This document shows positions 1 to 10,025 of a stretch of 39,975 nt of DNA, in pieces. The position numbers and the translations under genes are program-made. The stretch's first letter is position 1. Each line of letters starts with the position of its first letter. The notes beneath the pieces are model-generated. The model ran no database searches. It was not told the DNA's origin and saw only the letters and a program-made list of their open reading frames with translations. Source of the stretch: Gnetum montanum (lineage: Eukaryota; Streptophyta; Gnetopsida; Gnetales; Gnetaceae); contig MNCI01013584.1 in assembly GCA_015680685.1 (NCBI GenBank), positions 1,122,930-1,162,904 on the forward strand. Direction: 5' to 3'.

Positions 1-48
1 TGGCGGCGGGACGCGATATCGCGGCCTAGTGCAAGTTGCGTCTCATCA
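1..48 (-). repeat. Possible end of element A 3' LTR
   Basis: The segment ends in tctcatca, resembling the LTR boundary of the sister copies, and holds one GATATC palindrome at 15-20. Bases 52-85 then match the post-integrase region of element B near 9303-9336, as expected if the internal region starts here. Against this, the segment is far richer in GC and CpG than the other LTRs, and its spacing from GATATC to the LTR end differs from theirs. Only the last bases of the putative LTR lie in the window. Confidence 0.35.
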
Positions 49-95
49 CATAGGTAACATGTCTTTCCAGTGCCATAACCAATGTGAAATAAGTG

Positions 96-600
96 CACAT
101 AGCATACCAAACCTATTGACAACTTGTTGTTGAACAAATCATGCAGCTGTAGATGATGTGCAACCTTTAATGGCAGCTGCTTCAACCCATTTTGTTAAGT
201 AGTCTACGGCAACTATGATGTAAGCTTTTCCATTAGAAATTGGTGTAATGGGCCCCATGAAATCAATTCCCCAAATTTTGAAGGGTTCTAATGGTTAAAT
301 CCATTGTTGTAGACCCTCCATTCTAGTAGTCATTCCCCCATCACATTGACAGCACTCACAAGATTGGACAAATTGATGGACATCCCGTAACAAGGTAGGC
401 CAATAATACCCTACAAGAAAGATCTTGATGGTCATTCATCTCCCAGAATATTGACCCCCACAAGGGTCCTCATGAGCATCTTGGAGAACTCTTAGTTAAT
501 CTCTATTAGAAACACACCATCGAACCAAGCCATCAGGACATANAATCTCTATTAGAAACACACCATCGAACCAAGCCATCAGGACATACTTTGTAAAGTT
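96..600 (-). pseudogene. Integrase fragment of element A
   Basis: Minus-strand translation gives the zinc-binding N-terminus, with DAHEDPCGG, GYYWPTLLRD and SCECCQC, so the final CX2C cysteines are present. The start of the catalytic core follows. Integrase joins the cDNA ends to host DNA in the nucleus. Homology to element B stops near base 96, and bases 52-85 instead match B near 9303-9336, so a deletion removed the rest of the core and the C-terminal domain. Stops interrupt the frame. A single N at 543 sits inside an exact 45-bp duplication that adds further disruption and is probably an assembly artefact. Confidence 0.8.
498..588. repeat. Exact 45-bp duplication around a single N
   Basis: Bases 498-542 and 544-588 are identical and are separated only by the N at 543. 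Element B has a single copy of the corresponding sequence, near 11150-11200. The pattern suits two overlapping contig ends placed side by side without merging. Confidence 0.85.
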
Positions 601-640
601 GTCCATTGATCTCCATAAAGTACTTAGCTCTATGAAGAAA

Positions 641-1160
641 CTATTGTTTCTTCTTAAGTTCTAACTCTTGTGGTGTTTTTTGGATAAGGGGATAGGTAAT
701 AATGCTATTGTACCGGTTTTTCTCCATGGGTGATTGGTTATTCACTACACCAACAAAGAGAAATTCATCAGGGAAATGATCAAAAATTGGATACTCATCC
801 TCTTTGCTATCCCAGTGCAATTGAGATAAATGATTGGCAACTACATTCTTGGTGCCTTTGCGATCGATCATCATTAAATCAAACTCTTGTAGGTTTACAA
901 GACATTGTATAATACAGGGGCTTACCATTGGCTTATTCATGAGGAACTAGATTGCACTATGATTTGTGTGTATGAATAATTTTTATCCTAATACATAGTG
1001 TCTAAACTTTTCTAGTGCAAACACTACAGCCATTAATTCTTTTTCTATAGTAGTGTAGTTAATTTATGCACCAACAATACTTTTACTTGCACAGTGGATG
1101 TAATAAGAATGTTTCTGGTCATCTAACTATGTAAGTACAGCTCCTAAGGCATAGTTGGAC
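641..1160 (-). pseudogene. RNase H domain and RH-IN linker of element A
   Basis: The open stretch at 641-940 begins MNKPMVSP and carries the RNase H C-terminal wording LQEFDLMMIDRKGTKNVV, followed by NHLSQL where related elements have ADHLSRL. The upstream part (940-1160) encodes the rest of RNase H in broken frames. This domain degrades the RNA template during reverse transcription in the virus-like particle. The linker to integrase (DSKEDEYPIFDHFPDEFLF) matches the same stretch of element B. Stops and frame changes leave it non-functional. Confidence 0.75.
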
Positions 1161-1163
1161 ACG

Positions 1164-2250
1164 TCAGTCATGACATGGAATGGTTTGAGCCAGTGAGGAG
1201 CTTGTAGAATGGGTGTTTCTACTAGCTTCTGTTTCCCTGGTCCACTCAAAGGGTACGTCCTTTTTCATTAGCTCTACCAATAGTTTGGCAATCTTTAAAA
1301 AGTTCTTTATGAATCTCCTATAGTAGCCAGTGTGTCCAAGGAATGACCAAATGTCTTTGACAGTTTTCGGTTGATGGGTAATTCCTTGGATGACTTTGAT
1401 TTTCTTAGGGTCTACCTCTATCCCTATACATGAGATTTTATGCGGAAGTACTATGCCTTCTTGGACCATCAAATGGCTTTTTTTCCAGTTAAGCCTTAAA
1501 TTAGTTTCTACACATCTTTTCAGTACTTGCTCTAACTGGTCCAAGGCTTGATCAAAGTTTGCTCCATAAGTGGAGAAGTCACCCATAAAGACTTCCACAC
1601 CATTTCCTATCTGCTACTAGCATATGCATAGAACTAAGCATTGAAATGTTGCAGGGGCATTACACAAGCCAAATAGCATTTGTTTGTATGTAAATGTTTC
1701 CCAAGGACTGGTGAACGTAGTTTTGGCTTGGTCTTCTAGGGCTATTTGCATTTGGTTGTATTTGCTATATCCATCCAGAAAACTATAATAGCAATGCCCT
1801 ACGATTGTGTCTAAGACTTGGTCAACAAATGGCAATGGAAAGTGATCCTTGAATGTTTCCATGTTTAGTAGCCTAAAATCTATGCACACCCTCCATTTTT
1901 CTCCCTTTTAGGCATGATTACTAAGGGGCTAACCCATTTGCTATCAGCAATGGGATATATGAACCTAGCCTTTAGAAGCTATTCGATTTCTTCTTTTACT
2001 ACTTGCTCCAACATTGGGTTCAGTCGCCTCTGTGGTTGTTTTTGAGACTTCATGGAGGAGTTAGTGTAAATCCTATGCTGGAATATCCTAGGATCTATTC
2101 TAATTAATTCTAGATATGACCAGGTGAAGGCTTTTGACCACTTGTTTATTACCTTTAGAAGACTCTCTTTTTGTTGTGGAGCAATTTTTGCGTTGATGAT
2201 TACTGATTTTCCATTCTTAAGGAATGTGTACTCCATACCAATGGGCAATG
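1164..2250 (-). pseudogene. Reverse transcriptase of element A, catalytic Asp lost
   Basis: Three open blocks in different frames (1979-2248, 1617-1889, 1164-1598) make up an RT. The N-terminal block has the pre-RT wording MEYTFLKNG...IINAKIAPQQKE. The middle block has the motif-A region YSFLDGYSKYNQMQIA and the downstream LFGLCNAPATFQ. The last block has FMGDFSTYG where elements B and D have FMDDFST, so the first aspartate of the catalytic pair is glycine. SFLGHTGYYRRFIKNF, typical of the Ty3 RT thumb and connection, follows. Frame shifts between blocks and the lost Asp mean no activity. Confidence 0.9.
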
Positions 2251-2259
2251 GTTTTAGCT

Positions 2260-2802
2260 CTAGGGGCTCCTATTTAAATTTCTTAGGAATTTCCAACTTC
2301 CCCTAGTTAATTTTTTCGAGGTTAGGACTCAGAAGTTGGCAGTGGACTTCCTCTAATGCGTCCATGCTATCTATGTAAGTGCAAGTCAAACCCTCAATTA
2401 TTTCCATGCATATAAGTGAGCTGCTTTCTTGATTAGCTATCAGCCACTGGGTGTCTTCTTGTCATGTGGCTGCTGCATATAGGTACCTTTGTATATTGAT
2501 AACTTGTGCACACTAATTGCATGCAGGCAATGTTAAACTTTGCACAACCCATGATCTCTACACGTAATTACACCTTGTGTCACTATATGTGATGCATGGA
2601 ACTTTCTTCTTCTCAATCTTTCCAAAAGTATTTTCCTTAGATATTTCCAGCGAGCTTTGCATGGCTCATTCCCAATTATTTGTAGATATATCAAGGGACT
2701 CCCAGGATCAAAGAATTTCCTGGGAAGGTGGTCAGCTTTGATCCAATTGCTAACGACATGTATTAACATAGCCATATGCATTGAATGTGGTGTTAGGCTC
2801 AA
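2260..2802 (-). pseudogene. Protease remnant of element A with catalytic core deleted
   Basis: Minus-strand 2802-2660 encodes the segment preceding protease (SNWIKADHLPRKF...LQIIGNEPCKAR), matching element B. Where B continues into its DLGSGVNLI active-site motif, A jumps to the sequence that in B lies about 290 bp further on (KENTF...KIEKKKVPCITYSD), read here in a shifted frame. The aspartic protease active site is therefore absent. The protease normally cleaves Gag-Pol during particle maturation. The region to 2260 is the protease-RT connector and carries stops. Confidence 0.75.
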
Positions 2803-2811
2803 AGAGGGCTC

Positions 2812-5354
2812 TTAAGTTTTATTTGATGTAGAGACATCCAAAGACTTAGCCACTTGTGGTTGCAAAGGCTTGGTTGGACTGTTGGTTCTGAAGAAAGGTC
2901 TTTTCTTCATACAATTGTCAGAAACAATAGTAGGTTGAGGATTAATAGCCCTCGTGACATTGCATTGATGTGGTTGAGCAAGGATTTCACCTTGCATTGC
3001 TACAGTAGGTGGTAATGGAGCTATTGGTGGGAGAGATGCGGTTGAATTTGAAGGATGGTACACTTGTGGAATATCGCCCCTAGGAGAGGGAGTCCTATAG
3101 TACTCACAGGCTAGGTAGTGATGTTGAGGAGTAACGCGACCAATAGAGTCATGTGGAGAGATTGGATGTTGCATGTAATATCCATATGGGTTAGGTTACC
3201 AGTAAGGATATTGTTGCCTTAGTGGTGGCATTCCCCATAATTGTGGGTGTTGCCACTATAGATGTTTCTTAATCAATTGTGATGGAGTTCCACTTAGATA
3301 ATACATTAAAGGTTGGTGGAACTGCCTTGGGTTACCTTGGGGATAAGGTAATCATTGGGATGTTTTCTGTTTGTTTAATCATGGATTAAGTGCATACACC
3401 CCAGACTCTTGCAAATGTCAGATCATAGGACAACATCCCTTAGGATGGTTGTATTGACATATCTCACATCCACTATCATTGTCTATATCTAAGTCCACAA
3501 CCACTTTAATAATAGTAACTTTTTTCTTATCCTTGTTACGTGCATTTTATGCTTCTCTCTTTTTTCTTTTGTCATGATCACTACCTCACTTCCTAGACTC
3601 CTCTACTATTTTGAAAATAGTTTAAAACCTACTATCTAGGGAGTCCCACATTTGGTCTACCTTTGCTAATACTTCTAATGTTAACTTTTGGATAGGCAAG
3701 GTTTTTCTATTCGCCATCTCTTTGAGTGGTGACTCTTCCTCATCCTCACAAAATCTTACATCCTTCTTCTAGAGGGAAGAATCTTGGTTATATTCTTCTA
3801 CACTTTCTCTCTTTTGTAGCTCACCTTCTTCCTTAGCAACTTGCTCCAGTAGTCTATGAATTTGATGGGACCTAAGCTTGGATAACTTTCCTTGGGCATA
3901 AGTCCCAAGGGTTCTTCTCATTTCATGCCTAACCCCATCTATGAGATGGCGTAGCTAATCCCACTACGAATAACCATGGCTAGGACAACAATGTAATAGT
4001 GCATAATAGCAACCCATGGTAGCATCCAAGGATTCATGACTTCCTTGTTTCAATCCTTGGATTTTCTTTCACAAGTTAGACACCTGGGAGTACATTTGGT
4101 ACTTATCATTGAACAATTCTTACATAGTACTCCACCTACGAATGGATTCTAGTTATAAGGACTAGTACTAGCTTTCAGCTTCTTTTACTAGTGTTTGTGT
4201 GAACAACTTAAGTTTTTTCCACTCGTTCTCTATGTTTTGCAAGGCACATGCATCATGAAATACTTGTAAATAATTTTAAGGATCAGCGTTATATCCCCCT
4301 TCAAATCGTGGGATGTTATTCATATCTAACTTCTTGATCCTACTATCTCTTTGGTGCCTTATTGGAACTCTCATAGCCTCAGTTATGTCTAGCATGCTTT
4401 GAGTAGCAAGTAGGGGTTCATCATGATCATCTCGTTCATGGCATCTATGATTCCTACACTATTCCCTACTCTTCCTTCTTCTATGTCATGATTCCCTAGA
4501 ATTCCCTTGTCCTCTATGTTAGTTATTCTATCTGTGACTTCCACTTTGCTTGCCTTTATCCTCACGATCTTTTCCCCTATGGCTATGTCCAAACACTAAA
4601 CGAGAGCTTGGAGGAGATGATGAAGGTGAAGAAGAAGGAGAACCACCACCATGACGGTGTCTACTACCTTCTCTTTGGTGGTCTCTGCCTCGATCACAAT
4701 TGCGATCAAAATGCCCACCTTTGTCATGTGTCCTTATTCCTTTTTCAGATACTTTGTGTCCATTGGTATCAGCGCCTAGGTTATGAATAGTAGAATGAAG
4801 GTTCTAATACAAACCCCCTTGGCCAAATTCAAGGGGAGGAACATCATTATGTGGGTGACTACTTGAGGTAGGTTCATCACCCTCAATTTTGCTTAAAACA
4901 TGGGAGGCATCCTTGGACCATTTTCCCTTCAAAGACTTATGGTGTCTCTCCTATTACAAATCATTTTGATGTTGTACCTTTGTGGGATGATAGTCTCTCA
5001 AATCATCATCCTACACAACATATTCTTCATGTAAGTGTTGCATGCCTATTCATGTGAGAGCATGAAGAAGCATGCTTAGGACTGAACGGTTGGGAGGTAA
5101 CACTATGTTACCTTCCAAGTCATGCCAATGCAATTGTTTTTCTTGATGGAGAATAAAGGTGAAGTTAGGTACATATTCATCGGGATGAATATATACCACA
5201 TGAAACTATTGAAGGATTGGCAGATCAACATCATGTATATTATGCTGCCAATTGCTTCTTGTGTTAGTCCTAGGCGGTGAAGTGCTTTTTTGTGAAGAAG
5301 AAGACATCTTGTCTTGTTCAGTGTGCAATGTACTATTATCTTTTCCTTAACCAA
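2812..5354 (-). pseudogene. Gag polyprotein of element A
   Basis: Read on the minus strand from about 5354, 66 nt past the PBS. In order there is an N-terminal module of unknown function (about 4900-5300, with VVYIHP and FTFILHQ, matching B), an Arg/Ser/His/Asp-rich segment (about 4430-4780), the Retrotrans_gag-like core (about 3900-4400, RFEGGYNADP and FHDACALQN), an atypical zinc knuckle CEICQYNHPKGCC at 3429-3472, and a proline-rich C-terminus in the open stretch 2812-3174 (RTPSPRGDIPQVYHP, LPPIAPLPPT). Gag forms the cytoplasmic virus-like particle and binds RNA. Several stops and frameshifts break it. Confidence 0.85.
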
Positions 5355-5419
5355 CCCTAAGGGTTTGTTCCAACGATGTGAATGATTTCCTAAGTTCTAC
5401 TTAGCACACAAATAACTAA

Positions 5420-5438
5420 GTCCCTGGCAATGGCACCA
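5420..5438 (-). promoter_or_regulatory. Primer-binding site of element A (tRNA-Asp type)
   Basis: On the minus strand, one base after the LTR end, TGGTGCCATTGCCAGGGAC differs from the complement of the plant tRNA-Asp(GTC) 3' end (TGGCGCCGTTGCCGGGGA, from recall) at three positions, each a C-to-T or G-to-A change at a CpG. It primes minus-strand cDNA synthesis. Confidence 0.88.
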
Positions 5439-5439
5439 A

Positions 5440-6275
5440 TGATGAGCGACGAGGTACCCCTATGCTCAACCATATGAATACAAGCATTTCATGCACAATC
5501 CAGTCCGATTCCAAGGACTAAGTGCCTATGCACCTTTGCGGAACAATAACGAGTTGGTTAATCGTTGTCTTCCCAAACTTACTTGTATTTCACAGTTGTA
5601 TGATTAAGTAAGCTTGAGGCATATGATTTTTATAGCTTTTATGTGTTTTATATCCTGCACTAGTAAGGAGGGGGAGAGAGATAACTAAGTAACTAATCTA
5701 ATTTAACTACTCATTAACTAAGTTTTAATTACTCCTAACACTAGTATTCGTTCTCACTTGCCATACACATCCTGAACCAATGCAACACTACTGGGATTAC
5801 CAAACGCTAATCATTACTAAGTTACCAAGTGCTACATGCATGCTCAAAGCAGTTGTACTGAGTGTATTTAACTAAGAGAGTTGTAGGGTGATAAAAATCA
5901 TTAATCAACTAGGAAAGCATTAAATAATAATTAATGCTAATTAATCTATTCTAAATTCTTCAAGGTTTATCTTAAAGTTTGTCTTTATTTCCATACACAA
6001 AGTGTGCTTAGGTACACAATGCTCGAATAAAGATCCGTTCACTCTATGACTCCTACTGCAGGCATGCAGAAATAATTCTAACTCTGAAGGGAAAAAATGG
6101 CAAGAGTTCAGCTAAGGGACTAACAATCTAATGTGAAAACCAAGGGCGCCACCTCTTATTTATAGGTGAGGATCTAGGCCTTGATATCGAGTATCTGACA
6201 TTGCATGGTTGGATCTGATATCATGGACCCAATATCGCAGACATGATATCACAGTCCCGATATCGTGGTTCATCA
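5440..6275 (-). repeat. 5' LTR of element A (836 bp)
   Basis: On the minus strand it begins TGATGAACCACGATATCGGG and ends CTCATCA next to the PBS, giving TG...CA ends. It aligns along its length with the LTRs at 7186-8046 and 16338-17118. U3 carries GATATC-like palindromes at 6183, 6197, 6217, 6231, 6245 and 6259 (14-bp steps with one 20-bp step), then a TATA box (CTATAAATAAG) near 6156-6165. Transcription would run leftward. The next bases, from 6276, belong to another LTR family. Confidence 0.92.
6156..6264 (-). promoter_or_regulatory. U3 promoter of element A: GATATC array plus TATA box
   Basis: Five 14-bp steps and one 20-bp step of GATATC-like hexamers lie directly upstream, on the minus strand, of the TATA box. 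The same layout recurs in element B and, on the plus strand, in element C, so the array is ancestral to the family. Its binding factor is unknown. Confidence 0.6.
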
Positions 6276-6377
6276 CCTAGGTTACAAGTTTGATTCTACT
6301 AAGTAGCACTAAGTTATAAACTTCTATAAATCTTGGGATTTACATATGTTTTACTTATTTCAAGTTCCAACATCCCC
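6276..6377 (-). repeat. Start of a tRNA-Met-type LTR, interrupted by element A
   Basis: About 100 bp align with 19955-20054, the beginning of the element E LTR (shared wording such as tttataga and aatcaaacttgt on the minus strand). Just upstream on that strand, at 6378-6390, is a G-rich stretch (atatgggggatgt) resembling a polypurine tract. This looks like the start of a minus-strand 3' LTR of a relative of element E, cut by the insertion of element A. Confidence 0.6.
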
Positions 6378-6730
6378 CATATAAATATTATTGAATGACT
6401 AAGCTATCCAAATGAAATTCCACCATCATCCAAACCCCAATTTATAGAAGCTAACATTTCCTCTAAAATTCCAAAATGTTAAAGTCAACATGTGTACTTT
6501 TTGTGCATCAAAAAATTTATCCAAATCTAAAACCAACATCAAATAAAATGTGTTTGTAGAAGTTATTTATTATCTTTTAAATTTAATACCAAGGTTAGCT
6601 AAAATAGCACCTTGATTTCTATTATTTACTAGACTAAAAATCCATAAGTCTCTTATATTACCGCTCCATGTAGTGATTTTTAAAGATCAATGAGACATCA
6701 ACTTTACTACCAGATATGGGGGAGGGTTTT
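6378..6730. other. Unassigned retroelement DNA, no gene seen
   Basis: AT-rich DNA without a reading frame of note. Its left end holds the polypurine-like tract for the minus-strand fragment at 6276-6377. Its right end has a plus-strand purine tract (gatatgggggaggg, 6715-6727) just before LTR R1. Confidence 0.5.
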
Positions 6731-7185
6731 TGTCATGTCCCCATTCCCAAATAATGCTGCTACATAAAGAAAGGTGGCATCTTTGCATAATAAGTGTTAT
6801 TATTATCGTAATAAGACCTAAAAAGGTAGTTGTATTTAAGACCCAAAAGGGCATGTTGTAATAATGGACATGTCTCTTGAGGTAACCTTTGGGAATTTGA
6901 CTAAAGGAAATTATACCTAGGCTTAGAGGTCATGCCAAGCATGAAGTGGTGGAGCTGGTACAAGTAAGTCACAAGAGGTGGGTGAAGTGGGACAGGAAGT
7001 GGACTAGCCATCCCTTCTAGCTAAGTTATAGGCCTAACCATGGTGGCAATGTTGGATTATCTCTAAGGGATAGATGCTAAAGGAAGAAAACCTAAAACCC
7101 ACTTTCAAAGAATGATCTAAATACACTACTCCATATCAATAAAACATTCTTTTCTTTCTCTTTCTACATTTTTCCTATTATTTTT
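6731..7185 (+). repeat. LTR of family R, copy R1
   Basis: It begins TGTCATGTCCCCATTCCC (TGTAACATTCCCATTCCC in R5) after a purine tract, and aligns with R2 to R6 along its length (for example gccatcccttctagct, taggcctaaccatggt and aaggaagaaaac). An AATAAA-like signal lies near its end (caataaaacattc). Element B's LTR begins directly after its pyrimidine-rich tail at 7186. Confidence 0.7.
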
Positions 7186-8046
7186 TGATGAGTGGTGAGG
7201 TACTCCTATGCTCAACCATACGAATACAAGCATTTCACGCATGAACCGGTCAAATTCCAAGGACTAAGTCCTTATGCACCCTTGTGGAACAAGGACGGGT
7301 TGGTTGATCATTATCTTTCCAAACATACTTGTATGTCATGATTGTATGGTTAAGTAAGCTTGAGGCACATGATTTTATATTTTTTATGTTTTTATGCCCT
7401 ATGCTAATAGGGAAGGAGAGAGATAACTAAGTGACTAATTTATCTTAACTACTCATTAACTAAGTTCTAACTAATCCTAACACTAGCATCCATTCTCACT
7501 TTCCGTACACATCTTGAACCAGTGCAACACTACTGGGATTACCAAACACTAATCATTACTAGGTTACCAAGTGTTACACACATGCTAGAAGTGATCATAC
7601 TGAGTGTATTTACTTAGGAGAGTTGTAGGGTGAGAGAGACCATTAATTAACTAAAAAAATATTTAATAATACTAATTAACATTAACTAATCTATTCTAGA
7701 TGCTGCAAGGTTTATCATAAAGTTCATCTTTATTGTCGTACACAAGGTATGCTCAGGTACACAATGCTCGAATAAAGATCTGTTCACTCTATGACTTCTA
7801 CTGCAGGAACACAGAAATAATTCTAACTCTGGGAGGGAGAGGCAAGAGTTTGGCTAAGGGACTAACTATCTAATTGCAAAACCAAGTGTGCTCACCTCTT
7901 ATTTATAGGTAAGGAGGTAGGTCCCGATATCGGATATCCGACATCGCAGGATAGGCTCTGATATCGTAGACCTAATATCGCAGATGCGATATCGTAGACT
8001 TGATATAATGGATGCGATATCGCAGCCCCAATATCGTGGTTCATCA
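7186..8046 (-). repeat. 3' LTR of element B (861 bp)
   Basis: On the minus strand it begins TGATGAACCACGATATTGGG and ends CTCATCA. GATATC-like hexamers start at 7926, 7933, 7940, 7960, 7974, 7988, 8002, 8016 and 8030: seven-base steps, one 20-base step, then five 14-base steps. A TATA box (CTATAAATAAG) lies at 7899-7909. It pairs with the LTR at 16338-17118. Confidence 0.93.
7899..8035 (-). promoter_or_regulatory. U3 GATATC array and TATA box, element B 3' LTR
   Basis: This is the longest copy of the array. Six hexamers at exact 14-bp spacing cover 7960-8035, with units such as GATATCGTAGACCT and GATATCGCAGCCCC. After a 20-bp step come three more at 7-bp spacing, including the palindrome GGATATCC. 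The TATA box follows on the minus strand. Perfect palindromic cores at fixed spacing suggest repeated sites for a dimeric DNA-binding protein; that is inference. Confidence 0.6.
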
Positions 8047-8056
8047 TACCCCCACA
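8047..8056 (-). promoter_or_regulatory. Polypurine tract of element B
   Basis: On the minus strand, TGTGGGGGTA immediately precedes the 3' LTR start TGATGAACC. This is the expected place and composition for the plus-strand primer that resists RNase H. Confidence 0.8.
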
Positions 8057-10020
8057 AATGAATAAAAACTCATCCTCAATTTCCTTACAAAATATTGGGA
8101 ACGTATGGGATTATTGACTAATTGACAACTGACGGTGGAATGGGATGATAGACTCAACGTGCCCAATGAACGAATCAATAAGCATATTACAACATTAGTG
8201 TTCATGACCATTGTGGTGAACAATTTTACATAAATGATATCCAAGCCTTTATTTGGTAGCTTGAAGAGAAAAAGAAAGAGAAAGAAGATGAAGCGTGTTG
8301 CCACCAATGCTGAGATTGTGCCTTCTATTGTTTATCCATAGCCACGCCACCAGACTTGCTTCTTTTGTAAATGCTTCAGTTCTGATCCATTCTAAGTGCT
8401 TTCTCTAAGACCAATCCATTATTTGTATGATCTCCATCTACACACACAACATAGTCGCAAATGAGCAAGGATAGATAAACCATAATGCAGTTAATTCCCT
8501 GCCTTGATATGAAGCACATTGGCTGAGTTGTGGTTATGGCAGAAACTACTTCGGAGATTTATCACTGGTGACTACCCAACATGTAGGGGTTAGGTGAATA
8601 GTAAAATGGAAAAAATTCAAAAATTTGTGCTAGGGCCCCAATGACTAATAGGGAACCTCCGATAGCTATAAGATGGAAAATTATGAGGAACAAGAAAGAT
8701 GGGAAAAATAACAACAGAAATCCCAACAAAATGGATGTCATGGATGGGGATAAAACAAGAAATGATTGATTGCAAGAAATTTTTAAGGAACAGAACTTAA
8801 CAATTGCACTAAAAAGGAATGCCATTGGGTCCTCCCCAAAGCAGGCTCATGCCTTTTATGCCCTAACAAACCCACAAACCAAAGAGTCCGTAGGCTCTAG
8901 GAATGTCATTTGGAAGCAAGAGTTAAAGAATTACCCACAAGAATTCACCAAAGAAAAACAAAGAAAAACAATGCATCAACCCAGAAATGGACTAATGATA
9001 AAACTGACAATGAGGTGAAAAAATGGGAAGAAAGATGGAGAGGAGAGAATGGAATGGAATCCCAAGAACAAGGTTGTGTAAAGTCCCTTGTGTATTTCAT
9101 GGTTAATATGACTGAGTAGAACTCATTCCAAATCTAGACTCAAACAAACCAAATCTAGTGACCTTGCATCAACACACTTAACCAATCCATCCACTTAAAG
9201 TAATAAGAATGCTTCCAAAAAGAGTCACCACCATTCTGAGAAGAGCAAGATGGAGAAGCAGGAAGCAAGAAAGGACCTTAGTTAGAGGGAACCTTCAGGC
9301 ATGGGTAACATGTCTTTCCAATTCCATAACTAGTGCTTGTAGCCCATATTGCTTTATTATGTCTAAAGGGTGTGTTTTGAATTCTCACCTTTTTTTTCTT
9401 TTTTTTCTTTTTTTGCATGAGAACCACACCATGCAAAGACTTATTTTTATTCACTCAACTTCTTGATATTTAAATAATGTTAGAATGGTAGAAAACCCAA
9501 AAAATAAAAATAAAAACCATCCAAGCACCCAAGAGAATGGCCAGCACAAATGCATCAAATCCCCTTGAAGTCACACCATTTCCATCCTTTGAGTCTTTCC
9601 TTGGTTTGAAAAGTACCTAGCCACCAATTTATTAACAAGTTTACTTAGAGAAAGGTGATTGTATAGTTCCAAGCCAAAGGAGACCATAGAGTTGTATGGA
9701 TGAGTGGACAGAGTGGACTCATTGCTTGTTTACCAAAAGAACCATACCTTAATATTAGCATCATAATTCAAAGGTAAAAACCAAACATTAGCAATCAATA
9801 TGATATAATTCAATCCACCATCATGAGCATTTATTGGATGATGAATAAAAGTAAATCAAGCAAACAAAGAAATAGGAAAAATGTGAATGATGGTATAAAA
9901 AAAAGAAAATTTTCAAAAATGCATAAAACAAAAATGTGTAAAACAAAAATTCAAAAAGAATCGAGGGCATAGAATGGTTAGCATAGGTGTCCATCTTCCC
10001 CATGACTGAGTTGGAAGGAG
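8057..10020 (-). other. About 2 kb between integrase and 3' LTR of element B, no supported gene
   Basis: Related plant elements sometimes carry an env-like reading frame here. I see only short frames. The one at 8562-8825 on the minus strand encodes a strongly hydrophobic 87-residue stretch over T-rich DNA, and the one at 8044-8307 crosses the LTR boundary. Poly-T runs occur at 9389-9414. Element D has a similar spacer after integrase (matching near 10010 against 28110). Most likely an untranslated region. Confidence 0.5.
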
Positions 10021-10025
10021 GAGAT

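Larger units (their letters stand above)
1..6275 (-). mobile_element. Element A: Athila/Tat-like Ty3/gypsy retrotransposon, degenerate
   Basis: On the minus strand, read from high to low coordinate, it runs 5' LTR (5440-6275), PBS (5420-5438), gag, remnant protease, RT, RNase H and integrase. The order RT-RNase H-integrase identifies Ty3/gypsy. The tRNA-Asp-like PBS and the RT and RNase H wording point to the Athila/Tat group; that lineage call is from recall and not tested by a tree. Compared with element B it lacks most of the post-integrase region, the integrase C-terminus and about 290 bp of protease. Stops and frameshifts occur throughout. It inserted into the beginning of another family's LTR, whose remainder starts at 6276. 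Confidence 0.88.

Noticed and set aside
4608-4790. 60-codon plus-strand frame
   Set aside because: Antisense of the charged Gag linker of element A.
7186-8046. Solo LTR
   Set aside because: A polypurine tract at 8047-8056, a matching 5' LTR at 16338 and pol between them show it is the 3' LTR of element B.
8562-8825. Hydrophobic 87-codon frame that could be an env transmembrane part
   Set aside because: Over T-rich DNA any frame looks hydrophobic. No signal peptide plus cleavage pattern or flanking env-like sequence is visible.
8770-9119. Plus-strand frames of 69-82 codons in element B
   Set aside because: They are opposite to the element's coding strand and overlap each other; no domain.
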